Assembly (NCBI RefSeq): GCF_016808095.1
Contig: NC_068972.1
Coordinates: 8,922,001-8,986,000 of the forward strand
Direction: 5' to 3'
From: Vigna angularis
Taxonomy: Eukaryota > Streptophyta > Magnoliopsida > Fabales > Fabaceae
DNA: 64,000 nt
The notes under the pieces were generated by a model. The model was given only the letters and a program-made list of their open reading frames with translations. It was not told the origin of the DNA and did not search any database. The position numbers and the translations under genes are program-made. This document shows, one piece after another, positions 40,580 through 52,118 of this stretch (positions are counted from its first letter, which is position 1; each line of letters opens with the position of its first letter).

Positions 40580-41782
40580 ACTTGGCATTATTATAAAATA
40601 TCAATTAAAGTTCAACTCTAATTACAACCCTACTGCTACAATTAACAACGTAAAAACACCCCACAGAATGGAGCAATTATAAGCCATGAGCGCATCTTCG
40701 TGAAAAGCATCGTATTCTTTAAACCTTTGTTCTCAGATTTAATTTAAAATATAATCATCAAAATTCAGGAAAATAACCTTCAAGTGTAAATTTTAACTCA
40801 TCTTGATTTTCTTTTAATATATCACCTTTGTTAAAATAAACTAACAGTGATCTTAAAATTGAGTCTGTATTAATTGAATCTCAAAGTTTAATTTAAGAAG
40901 GAGATTATATATAATCTATGTACACCGTTATAATCATGTCAATAGTAAATATCACATCTTCAAAAAACTTTATTAATGAAAATTAATTCCGACGTTACAT
41001 TGTTGTTTCCTTTCAACGTATATAGTTTTCTCTGGTTTTGCCTAACTTCTTAGGAGTTTTTTTGAATAACCAATTTATTCTAGGTTTGTGATTGATTGCA
41101 ATAGAAAACAATAAAATAAAAGCTGTTATTTTCAGAAGTTTCAGCTCATGGCCTGAGACGTTAACCCATTTTATTTTACTTGAAATTACTTTTCTTAAAC
41201 TTTTTTAAAGTCATTTTTATAACTTAACTCTTAAGTAATTAATTCTTTTAATTAATTATAGTTTTTTTAATTAATGTCTTCTCGTCAGCCCTCATTTAAC
41301 TCCTCTCTCTATTTTGCTTTTTTATTTTTTTGTTTAAAGGTGACTAACGTGTGGATCACCACTACAAGTAATTGATAAGAAATAGGGATAGATATATTGA
41401 CACATAGTGCATGATCACAAACAAAAGCAACAGTATAAAATTGGCGTGCTATGCGTACCTGGATGGAATGGTTATGACAAATTCAAATGATAATCAATTA
41501 AGTTGTCGTGAAATGAAATATATAACTTGGTACTTGAGCAAAATGTCCTATGTAACTATGTTGTTCTCACCATTCACCTTATATGATAAAATATCTGCAA
41601 AGGATTTTCGCTTATGTACGTACTGTATAAGATAAAAAAAATGTACTGCATATGGGTATGTTCTTTGAATTCAACTCGTACTTGGTAAGAGTATCATGAA
41701 AAGTAGGGTGACATTTGAGCTACATTGAATTGTAGTATCAATTGTTACGGAAATATTCAATTTTAAATTAAACAAAGATGAA

Positions 41783-41786
<4 letters not shown>
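40580..41786. other. Intergenic DNA
   Basis: AT-rich DNA with no supported gene. The 74-codon frame at 41411-41635 has no protein-like pattern. Confidence 0.55.

Positions 41787-41870
<84 letters not shown>
41787..41870. repeat. (AT)n(TG)n microsatellite
   Basis: About 65 bp of AT repeats followed by about 20 bp of TG. It has the same TA-then-TG polarity as the tracts at 1165 and 10285. Confidence 0.96.
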
Positions 41871-44624
41871 ATGATACACATTCATGCTTTAAATATTTTT
41901 TTTTAAGTTAGAGTATGTGCATTATTTAACATGTTTAGGTATATTTCTATTTTATGATTGAATACATATCAACGTGTTAGATTAATATGTATCCGGTCAA
42001 TACATATTCAATTGGAACGTATCTATATCATCAAGATTAATTAGCTATGATAATTCGATATATATTAAGATAGTGAAAAAAGGATTAAGTGATTAGGTCA
42101 CATAATCCAAGTTCATCAAGTAATGACTTATGAACATTAATATAAATAACATGTTTTACGAGATACAAAAATTATGTTGATTAATTATTAATACATTTAT
42201 TGTTTGTTGACGCACTAGGTTGATTTGAACATCGAAGTGTCTTATGCATGCACTTATCTAAATGAGTATATTGGAGATTGAATATTTAAAGTGTTTAGAG
42301 TGTCCTTATAATCTTTACACAATACACATTCAACTTTGTAAGAACAATATATTTTTAATTCTTGAACTTCAACGTGAAATTGAAGTTTGTCTATGTTCGA
42401 AACTTTAATACATTTTTGTCCTCAAGCTTTAAAATTGGATTTATATAATAATTTAAACTCAAATGCCTCAAGTTTTTTTAATATGTTAAAAGTGTTTTAT
42501 GCTAACATTTGAATTATTTGACATTTTCTCGCTTTAATGTTTTCGAGAAAACGTTTTTGCTACCTAAAAAGAGATTAATTAATATAATTGGATTAAAAAG
42601 ACTATATTCATTGTTTTTAGAGTTTAAAGACCAAAATATATCAAGGATTCGAAAATATGCAAATTTGAATTTCACATAAATTAAAAATATATTTAACTTT
42701 GTTTTTACCATTCATTTGATATTTATTGGCATTATAATCCTTCTTTACTTTATTTTTTATTTTAATTTTTTATAAAAAAATCTTCTTTAATTAGTATTTT
42801 AGTAATGTAAATATATCCATTATTTAAGAGGAACTACAATGAAATACAAATTTTATTAATCTAACAAATATTATTTATAATAATAGGCGTCAATTTTACA
42901 CAGAGTACTAAAAGAAGTATAATTAAATCTAAATTTTTCCTTTGTGATTCATAATAAAATGCATTTATTAATTTATTTGCCACATTACTTTCTTAGTTTT
43001 GGCTAGGATTAGAAAATATTACCAAATATGAAGATGGATATCAAATATATCTTCAATGAATATTCTAGATAATGAATAGAATATTTAACTTAACTATTTG
43101 TTATGAGCATGTAAAATTCAACCTATTTTTAAGTATTTGGGTTAACCCAACTCAACCTATTTTTAGTATATTAAAATTTGATTTAAACCGATCAGATAGA
43201 CCCTTTTGACCCACCAAATAGTATTTGGAAAGTTGAATCACCGTATTAATCAATGACCGAATCATTCATTCCTCAAACCCGATGAGTGAACATCCGATTT
43301 TCGTAACGTGGATTTGAATAAAGATTTTCCAACCCTAACCAATTTCTCTAATGAACTTAAATGTGAGAATAGTCAAGACATTCTTCTACTCAATTATTTA
43401 TTATTATTATTATTATTATCAATGAAAAACACCTTTAAGAAAACAAAAATATTTTCATGATACCAATAATTGAAAGTGTGTGAATTTCGAAAAACGAAGG
43501 AAAATTTTGGCAAGACGTTATTTTTATGCCATTCTTTCTCCTTGTTTTAATTATATATTGGTATAATAGTTTTTAAATATTAGTTTAGTTTTGTATTATG
43601 TGTGATGACTTAATATGAATGATATAGTTGGGTAATTGTGATTGAAAGTCCATTACTGGTAAGTTTGGTGATTAACCACAGAGATTAAATAGCCAAACAC
43701 AAAGACTTTGAGAAAGGAAAAGGAGCTTCTTAAAGAGGGAAACATAACATCAAGATGGGATTAGTGGAGTCATAAGTCAATTGTGATTAAAAGGGCGAAG
43801 CAAGTTGGGTTTGAATAGATTGAAAGACATTTGAATGACCACTCACACTCTCACCTATAATAAACCACTCCTTTAACTTTTACAATGCCAATGTAGCTAT
43901 TCTCCTAAATCAATCATAATACACTTCTTTTTTTTCTGTTTCTTCTTCTCATCTCCCAATTCTTTGCATGCGTGTCTGCCATGCCAGGGCATCTCTTCAA
44001 CAATCAACCATTCACTTCCTTTTCTCTCCATCTCAAAAATCCTCGTTTTTTTACAATATAATTTGTTTATATAGATTATCATATCACTAAAAATTAACGA
44101 TTTCATAATATACATATGATATAAAATGTATTTTATAAGTTATTTATAAAATTTAATTAAATTTAAAATTATATTTTTAACATAATATAGAATCACAAGT
44201 TCGAAACTATTCCAACAACAAAACATTTCTTGTTGTGTCTATTATATTAATGGTTATCCAAAAATTTATTATTTATTAAATTTATTGTTATCTATTATGT
44301 GAAAAAATATTGTTTTGGGTGTTGAGTTTAGAATTACAATTAACACCTCTTCAAACTTTTTTATTAATTTTTAAAAATTGTTTCAAGTTTATGTTATCAA
44401 ATTATCTTCAATCCTTTATTTTCAAACTTCTAATCGAGTAGGTGGGTGTTGTCAAAGGCACTTCCAAGCTCAAGTCAGTTTTGATTGGTTAACACACAAT
44501 AAAGTCTTTAATTTGTAATAAATGTCATTATTTATCTCCTTATCTGTATTTATAAGTTTCGAAGTAGATTTTTAATTAGAGATGACTAAATCACTGCCCA
44601 AAAGTTTGTAAATGTGTTTTACCT
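41871..44624. other. Intergenic DNA
   Basis: AT-rich with no supported gene. Around 43130-43330 the words GGGTTAACCCAACTCAACC and TTTTGACCCACC look like remnants of a degraded repeat, not assignable. Frames near 43900-44115 (minus) are low-complexity and lysine-rich. Confidence 0.5.
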
Positions 44625-44719
44625 GTAAAAATAGAGAGTTGCTTCCTTCACCACCCTAATTGCTCTCTACACCTTCTCACTATTTTTTTTATTTCAAAAA
44701 TATCCTACACCTCTCCATT

Positions 44720-44885
44720 ATCTTTAACATAGCTATCACTCAAAATTGAAATATGAACAAGGCCATCTGTGAAAGCACCAAAATCAACAAAGGCATCAAA
44801 TGGCTGGACAAATTTTACTTTCCCAATAAAACTTGCCCTAGGAATCAAATCCTCATTCTTTACCGAAGGCATCTCACTTTGATGT
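44720..44885 (-). pseudogene. Captured fragment of plastid elongation factor Ts (S1 domain)
   Basis: The minus-strand reading runs [16 protein letters not shown], then [18 protein letters not shown], then [14 protein letters not shown]. This is the core of an S1 RNA-binding domain as found in the N-terminal part of the plant chloroplast EF-Ts polyprotein (PETs/PSRP-7). In the functional family this protein supports plastid translation. Only about 55 residues remain, cut by the MULE left arm at the SDSYVKD end and by the peroxidase fragment at the other. A small frame survives, but it lacks the EF-Ts domains and would run into TIR sequence. The match to EF-Ts rather than another S1 protein is from memory. 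Confidence 0.75.
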
Positions 44886-45357
44886 GCTGACATTTTGGCC
44901 TTTACAGCACGAGACAATGCTTCTAAGGTTGGTGGCATAAACTATTATGTTTCATCAGGACGTAGCATAAACTATTATGTTTCATCAGGACGTAGAGATG
45001 AGCGTGTCTCTATTGGTGACGAAGTGCCACAAAATCTTCCTGACCAGGTTTCAGTGTTGATCAACTCATCAATAACTTTGGACAAAAGGGTTTGTCTGTA
45101 GATGAAATGGTCACACTTTCAGGAGCACATTCAATCGGTGTGGCTAATTGTGTTGCCTTCTCGAATCGCTTATACACTTTCGGTGGCACAGTGGCACAAG
45201 ATCCTTCACTCAACCCTTTATATGCTGAAACGTTGAAAAACTAGTGTTCTCCACCACCCATTGTGATAGGCACCACAGTTTCTCTGGAACCTCCCATTGC
45301 TCGTTTGGACAACAAATACTATGAAGGTTTGATCAACTATCATGGGTTGCTAACATC
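44883..45357 (+). pseudogene. Captured fragment of a class III peroxidase
   Basis: The plus strand encodes [18 protein letters not shown], then [20 protein letters not shown], then in a shifted frame VDQLINNFGQKGLSVDEM, VTLSGAHSIGVANC, and finally PPIARLDNKYYEGLINYHG. GAHSIG carries the proximal haem His of secretory plant peroxidases. Damage: a 30-bp perfect tandem duplication at 44935-44994, a frameshift near 45042, and an in-frame TAG after YAETLKN (about 45242). The N-terminal half with the distal catalytic His is absent, as is the extreme C-terminus. It is not a functional enzyme gene. Its source gene is presumably elsewhere in the genome. Confidence 0.88.
44935..44994 (+). repeat. Perfect 30-bp tandem duplication in the captured peroxidase
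   Basis: The unit GCATAAACTATTATGTTTCA (first 20 of 30 bases) at 44935-44964 is repeated exactly at 44965-44994. It adds ten codons in frame to the peroxidase fragment. Confidence 0.97.
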
Positions 45358-45383
45358 ATATGTTCAACACTCATGATTCTTAA

Positions 45384-45490
45384 ACGGATGTCAACATCCG
45401 TGGACAAATATCGACATTCGTCGTTTTTCCTTCAATGGATGTTGATATTCGTGCATGGATGTTTACATTCGTTTAAGAATTCAACGCATG
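45384..45490. repeat. Subterminal palindromic repeats of the Pack-MULE
   Basis: ACGGATGTCAACATCCGT (45384-45401) is a perfect 8-bp inverted repeat around CA. Degenerate versions follow: CGACATTCGTCG, ATGGATGTTGATATTCGT, ATGGATGTTTACATTCGT and GCATGTTTACATTCATT. They sit between the peroxidase cargo and the right TIR. Confidence 0.75.
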
Positions 45491-46234
45491 TTTACATTCA
45501 TTTAAATATTATTAAAGGGCAAAAAATGAATGAAGAGGTGCTAGGAACAGTATGTGGTGGTGAAGGAAGTAACTCTCGTAAAAATATATTGAATTTATAC
45601 TACCGATTTCTAATAGTAGTCACACCTATCGGCTTGCCGAACAAGACGTATAGTTTACATAAGCATTAGGTTATGAACAATCTTTCACGCTTTTAGAAAA
45701 GTTAATCGAACAATAAAAAATATACCAGATATTTATATGGTACAAATATGTAATAAATCTCATAATAATTAAAAATAATTTTTTTATAATATATAAATAG
45801 ATGTAAATCATGTTTTTCAAATCAATTTATAAAAGTTATTGACTTAAAATTTATTTTTTAATATTCTATAAACTATTTTTATCTAATATCAAGTGTTATT
45901 TTAATATTAAGTATAAATTCATATAAAAAGATCTTTACTATGCATATAAATGTGCAACATCGATCAACTATGAATACATTATCTTTACTTAAAATTGAAA
46001 TCTTTCCTTCTTTTTATTTTGTTATTGACAAAGTTTAAAACTATGATTTCACTTTTAGTGGTACATAAAAAGTTATACTTTACTTGGATGAACAGATTAT
46101 TATACTGTGAAATTAGAATCTGGATAAGGAAAAATATATTTATGATTAGAAAGAAGATTAGGTGTGATCTCCGGAACCTTGGTGGTCCTTTCCACGTTAA
46201 TCTCCTAAATTCTTACCCATTTTTATTATTTTTT

Positions 46235-46310
46235 TCTCTATAAATGGCCTGAGACATCCTCACTCAGACACTGACTTGTTTTACTTCCTTTCTTTGCAAA
46301 TTAACATGCA
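46235..46310 (+). promoter_or_regulatory. Core-promoter-like site without a recognised gene
   Basis: CTCTATAAATGGCC is a good plant TATA-box context. It is followed by a C/T-rich leader and an ATG at 46306. That ATG opens a frame of only about 40 codons with no recognisable product, so this may be a relic or chance. Confidence 0.25.
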
Positions 46311-48918
46311 TCCAATGCTACCCTTTTTTCCAATCACTTTCCATTTTCATCCTTTACGTAATTTCCATTGCAAATATATAACACCAACATTCAAGCCTTG
46401 CGTGGCTCCCCTTACCTTTTTTAAATATTTTTGATTCTCACGTGGCTACGTGTCTCTAATGTCTGCCTGGTTTTAAAATGTTTGGTCAAATTTTGAACTT
46501 TCACAAAATGCTGGCTCAAAGAATCAAAGTCAAACTAAATAAATTGATTACTATTCTTAGGCATTCATAAACTGACCCAATAAGAGGACAACGATCTACT
46601 TACTCGCCCTAATCGAGGACATCCAGGTACAAACTGTTGGTTACAACACTACATTTGTTTCGTGTACGTAGGTTCTTTCGAATCTCAAAAGGAAAAACAA
46701 AAAATGTTTGCGTGGTCTTCTACAATAGAACCATGACAAATGTGATCTTGCCACCTCGCTCGAAAGGGACTTCGTGGGCTCTAAACTTTTACAGGCCTTT
46801 TAGGATCTGCGGATCCATGGAGGTTGCTCCACGAATTAATGTACGGACGAAAGATTATTCAATGCATGATGTTACTTTATTGACCCCTTAAAAATTATGT
46901 CAATTAAACCAATTTGCATTTTGCTTCTACCAAACAAATTCTGTTGTTTTCAATTACTTCGCCTAAAAATACCGACACATGTTTGCGCACACGTTATCGA
47001 CGTGGTTTCTTTCTCTTATATTCTGTAATGTTAGTCGGTATGATTTCAACATCTTCGAGTGAATTAATGTGGTTTTATCGTATCTGTACCATGTTTCCGG
47101 ACACAGTAAACATATGCAGTTAAGGCATCGTCCGAAAAATTAAATTAAATCAACCGATCAATAAATGTGTTCACCGAAAAATTCAACAAAATAACCGTAC
47201 TACGGTTTTACTGAAAATGATTGTTGGTGCAAAATTACGGTACTTAGTTATAATAATATTGGATTGTTGTAATTTAATAAATCTTCATATGTCGGAGAGG
47301 ATTCTGTAAAAGTTTCTAATATTAGTTTTAGCGTACTCAAAGTCTTTCGTTTTCTTGTGTAGATCTCTGTTCAAGAGGACTGCTGAGTCTATGAAGATAT
47401 TATGAGACTATTGAGTATCCAAATATCACGTTTAATACAGTAACAGAAGAATAGTAAAATCAATGATTGATATTTTAGGATAATTATAGTTATATTATTC
47501 GCCTTTTACTATTGAGTATCCAAATATCACATTTACTATTATAGTGGTTTACATATATTCTTTTGCGTGTATATTAGTAATTCCTCGCATATAAATATTT
47601 TAACTAGATTCATTGCATCTAGCAAAAATCAAACTATTTTGTATTTTTCATGTCAACTGTTCATTGTGAATTGTGGCACCACTCTTCCTTATTTTATTTA
47701 ATAATTTAAAATTTATACGCACTTCAATGTTTTCCTCTTGGCCTTATTTCTTCCAATTCAGTCTGTTTTCCTTACAACAATCATCTTGTCTCCAAGGATG
47801 CAACAGTGACTCGTGTAAAGAGTTTATTTGTATGGAAATAGAAAATGAAAATGCTAATAATTTTTATCTCAAAGCTGTGAATGAATTTTAGAAATGAGGA
47901 ATAATCTTCATATTTTATTGCTTTGTTTTTGAAAACTAAAAACTAAAACTTCAAAAAAGCTTTCTTTCCCTCTATATGTTTGTTTGCTTCATTCTTTCTA
48001 ACTGCCCAAACTTCATTCAAACAGTTCACCAAACTTAACAAAAGGCCCAACTCGTTTAAGAAAATCAGCAACACAAATTCTTTCCTAATCACAGCCGTTT
48101 CTTCCTGCACCTCTCTTTTTTCTTCTAGCACTCCAAAAATATTTATATATTCTAAATTACCTTTTTTAAAATTATAATAGAAAAGGTAAAATTTATTCTT
48201 TTACCTCTTCCTTCTTCATTCTGCATCTTCACAATCCCTCACCTATGTTGAAACCTTTGGAACGCTTGCCCCCATCCCTTTAGCAGCTATCGGCCAATTG
48301 AATAGTGACATAAGGTTGCCGATAGCTGGGCCTTGTTCAGTTTATAAGGAGACTTTTGCTCCATGCACCTGTGCAGTTACTATCTGCAAGCTATACTATA
48401 CATTTGTTAAAAAAAGAAAAATGCAAGGCCCAAAGATTGAGTCTTCTATGCTGGGTCTTGAGTCCTATTTGGAAACAGCTGTCAACTACTGGTTTTAATC
48501 TTTGTAAAGTTTTCATCTCCAATGAATGAAGATATCATTTTTTTTTGTTCTATTTCTACCCAACTCCATATCATAAAAAGAGGGAAAATAACAAAATTTT
48601 ATTCTACCTCTCAAATTATTCTCATTATATTATATACACCAATTAATGATTATTTATGTATTATTTTGTGGTTAAAAGATGGAAATCATTTTTTAAAAAA
48701 TAAATTAGGTCCTTTATTTTTATTATTATAACACGATTATAAAATGTAAATAATCACCTCTAGAATAACATAATGAGAGAATTCCAAATCATATCTCCAA
48801 CCCATTAACCTATTTTTTTCCACAAATATTTTTTTCTTAACATAAATTTTTTGAAGGTTTACCATCAGTGTAATCTACACTAAGAGCTTTACCAAAACCC
48901 CATATTCAATTTCTCTTA

Positions 48919-49001
48919 ACGGTAAGTTCAAAGTTTGCTCATTCTCTATATATAATACGGTAAGTTCAAAGTTTGGTCATTCTCTTAACGGTAAGTTCAA
49001 T
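48919..49001. repeat. Three copies of a GGTAAGTTCAA word
   Basis: The word begins at 48921, 48959 and 48990. The first two copies extend through CAAAGTTTG and CATTCTCT. It is a short local duplication with no coding role seen. Confidence 0.8.
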
Positions 49002-50679
49002 GACTCGAGAAAGGTTGTCTTACGATGTGAAATTAGCACTGTTATTTGTAATTTGAAATATTTTAAAAATCGTATGTGAAAACATATTATCTACAATTGT
49101 CCTCTATGGATACCCTATCGGACGACAAATAATTAACAATTCAATAATTAATTGGTAAAGATAATCGTTAATGTAATTAAAGGATAATCAATAATAATAA
49201 CAACTATTAGTAGATCCGTCAATTTGATCCCCTTACATGATTTGGTCCTAACCCATGTGGGTTGAGGCCAGAAAAATTCATAAGTCCAAAATGTTTCTCA
49301 CAGAAAAAGTCCACAGGACCAAAATATCTACAAAAGCCCAGTGGGTTAGAACTAACCCATGAACCTTTTTTTTAGAAAAAATGTTCATTTTGAATAAAAA
49401 AAATATAATTAACATTTAATTTGTTACAAAAATAGTTATTATAAAAAATAAATTGAAATTTTTATAGAAGCAAAAGCAAAGTGACAATATTTATTAAGTT
49501 TGATTCTCTCAGTATATAATGAAAGGATTATTTTATAAATTTGAAATTCAAATATTTAATTTAGCTTGTTTTATAGGTTATAAATTAGAAATTAACTTTC
49601 TGTCTAAAATTATTCTAATTGAAATTTAAGAGGAGATTTTCAATAGTTGAGACTCTTAATTTAAAAAAAAAATGAGGCTTCTTTATTTTCTTAGAAAGCT
49701 ATTGGAAAAGAAATTATATATAAATGATTTTCTTTTTCATTTTATACTCAAAAAATCATGCTCATAACATAAATAATAAGTAAAAAGAAAAAACTGATAA
49801 ACCTTGTGCAGCTGCAGTTGTATTGGCCCATAAGATTCAATCTTGTTTTACCATTCACCCAAAATGTTTACATTTTAAATGTCATAAACATAAACATACA
49901 TTTATGTTATGTATTCCAATTGAAAGTTAAAAATAAATTATTTAATGTGTGTTAGTTAAAGACTAGAAACACTATAACATTTGTTATTCTTTAGTATTTT
50001 AGGTCTATTTAAAACTTTCATTTTCTTTTTATAAATTTTAAGAAATTAACTTTCTTTTTATAATCTATCCTATGGTGATTTTGAGAGAAGATTATCATAG
50101 AGAAAAAAACAAAATAAAACATAAGTTTAATTTACACATAAAATATTAATACTATTTTTGATCCAAAAATTTTAGATAATAAAATTTTGAATTATTTTTA
50201 ATTTTAAATAATTAAAAACAGATTGAGTGATATTTTAGAAGTCGAGGAAACAAAACAGTGATTTTTTAAAGAATTGTAAAAGCAGTGCAAATATTAAATC
50301 AATTTAATATATTATTATCTCTCTTTATTTTTCATTAGGTTATTTTGATATTACTAATTATATAAAATTTTCTAATAATTGGTGTGTGCAATATAAGGCA
50401 TAATTGTATTAAAATTGACAACAAAATAAAATTTTTTTATAATATGTTAGTAAAATAAATTTGTAATACTATTTAGTTGTATAAAATTAAGTGTGTGGTT
50501 TGCAATTGTTTTTAATTATTTACAAAGTGGTTATTTTGAATATTAAATATTCTATTATTCTATAATTAATTAGTTTTATTTAATAATTTAAAATAAGAAA
50601 TCAATTATATGAGTATAAAATTTAATATTTTTAATAGTTACTATGAGAATTTTGGAGTTTAGTTTTCAAAAGTTTTTGT

Positions 50680-51130
50680 GTTAGGTTAAACCCACCTTAA
50701 TAGTGATCCTAACTCACTTGAGAGAGAGCTTTGGGAGTTGGAACTTTTTGTTGGCCTCCATTTGAGGGGCTTCCTAAGAGGAGGCTTTTTCAAGAGTGTG
50801 TTAGGGCTAGTCTTGGGATCATGGTCAAATTGACAGCTCTAACCACTAGTGATGCGTCAGATCTAAGGATAAACTCGTTTTAATATATATAAATATATGT
50901 TTGACAGGAAGGTCAGATAACGAATTTTGAGTACTTATTTTTATTAGACATTACGTAAGGTCACTGACTTGAGCGTCAAAGTGTCTTTGGTAGGTACTCC
51001 CACACGGCTTGGACAAAAAGGAGAGGGAGCGAACAACGCAATTTGAATAATGGAGGAACCATCAAGAAGTTCATCCGATCTATAGGACAACTTGAAACCT
51101 CTTAAATAAGCTTATCCGAAACAACCATAT
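50680..51130. mobile_element. Decayed LTR-like retroelement fragment
   Basis: GC rises locally, and the words GGTCACTGACTTGAGCGTC and AGTGTCTTTGGTAGGTACTC resemble conserved stretches I associate with LTRs of plant Ty3/gypsy elements. Neither terminus nor a target duplication is visible, so this is a tentative call from memory. Confidence 0.35.
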
Positions 51131-52118
51131 TGTATGATGCTAAATATAAAGTGATTTACATATTTCGTTTCTTTAGAAATACATACAATCCAATAACAAT
51201 TACTTTTGAAGAGTTTAAGAACAAACTTTGAGTTTTAAAAAATTACTATGATAGTAGGTATAATAAAATAATTAAAAGCAGAATAATAAAATTGTTCAAA
51301 CTTAAAAAGACGAGACGAGTCCTGCTACAGATATTAACAAAGAAATTTAAATGAATTTATTTAAGTTTATCAAAAGTAAAGCATCTTAACAATTTTATAA
51401 TTCCATAGTCGATCACATTAAAGAAGAAAGAAATTCTATTTCGTTCAAGTTGTTGTCATCAAGTTGTTAAGAATTTAGCGTTAAGAAATTATCTTTAACC
51501 ACTTAAATAGTGTACTGTTTAATGTTTGTTAAAAATGTGACTGATAATATTTTAATGGCAAGTAAAATATTTTTATTTTGTTTAGAGAAATAAAAGAATG
51601 AAATTCGGTGAGTCATGTTTTCGTGTGGAGGTTGATAAATTTATACATTGTTACAATTTATTTTTTATATAACCTTTTCCAGAATATATTTTCTCGTCTA
51701 CACAAACTTAAAGATTGTCATCATATTTAAATTTAATTTCTGAAATATATTGATCTATGTAAGTATACTTTTGTTATTTGTTTAAAACTAAAATGTAAAT
51801 TAAATAAAGTTATTTGATTCATTATAAATTAAATTTGATAATTCATTCAATGATTTTTAAATAAGGCATCAAAATTCATATCGTGAAATTCTTACCTAAA
51901 ACATTAAAATTGAGAAATAGTTTGAAATTAATTGGTAATGAGATCTGTCCTATTTTGTTAGAAAAACTCTATTTAAAAATTTAACTTAAACATAGTTAAT
52001 GATTAACTGAGAGTCATACATATATGAACATTAAACACTAACTAACCTATCAAAAACATTATCATCTTATTATATTATATAATAATGTATGATATAATAA
52101 AACAAACTACTATAGCAC
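51131..52118. other. Intergenic DNA downstream of the MAGL-like gene
   Basis: AT-rich with no supported frame. The part next to 52118 presumably includes the 3' untranslated region of the minus-strand hydrolase. Confidence 0.5.

Larger units (their letters stand above)
44634..45577. mobile_element. Pack-MULE carrying two captured gene fragments
   Basis: The left end GAGAGTTGCTTCCTTCACCA and the reverse complement of the right end GAGAGTTACTTCCTTCACCA match at 19 of 20 positions. They are flanked by a perfect 9-bp direct repeat GTAAAAATA (44625-44633 and 45578-45586), the classic Mutator target duplication. The left arm continues with CCTTCTCACTATTTTTTTTA and TTTCAAAAATATCCTACACC, clearly related to the arms of the element at 9953-10882, so both belong to one TIR family. 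The 944-bp element has no transposase. It carries an EF-Ts fragment on the minus strand and a peroxidase fragment on the plus strand. Confidence 0.92.
45587..50679. other. Intergenic DNA
   Basis: No gene is supported. A promoter-like TATAAA occurs at about 46236. Two copies of ACTATTGAGTATCCAAATAT lie at 47407 and 47508. The word GGTAAGTTCAA occurs three times at 48920-49000. Around 48093 a GTTTCTTCCTGCACC word resembles that at 10940. Confidence 0.5.

Noticed and set aside
43897..44115. 72-codon minus frame with a Lys-rich end
   Set aside because: Low-complexity C-terminus, no recognisable domain and no supporting gene structure.
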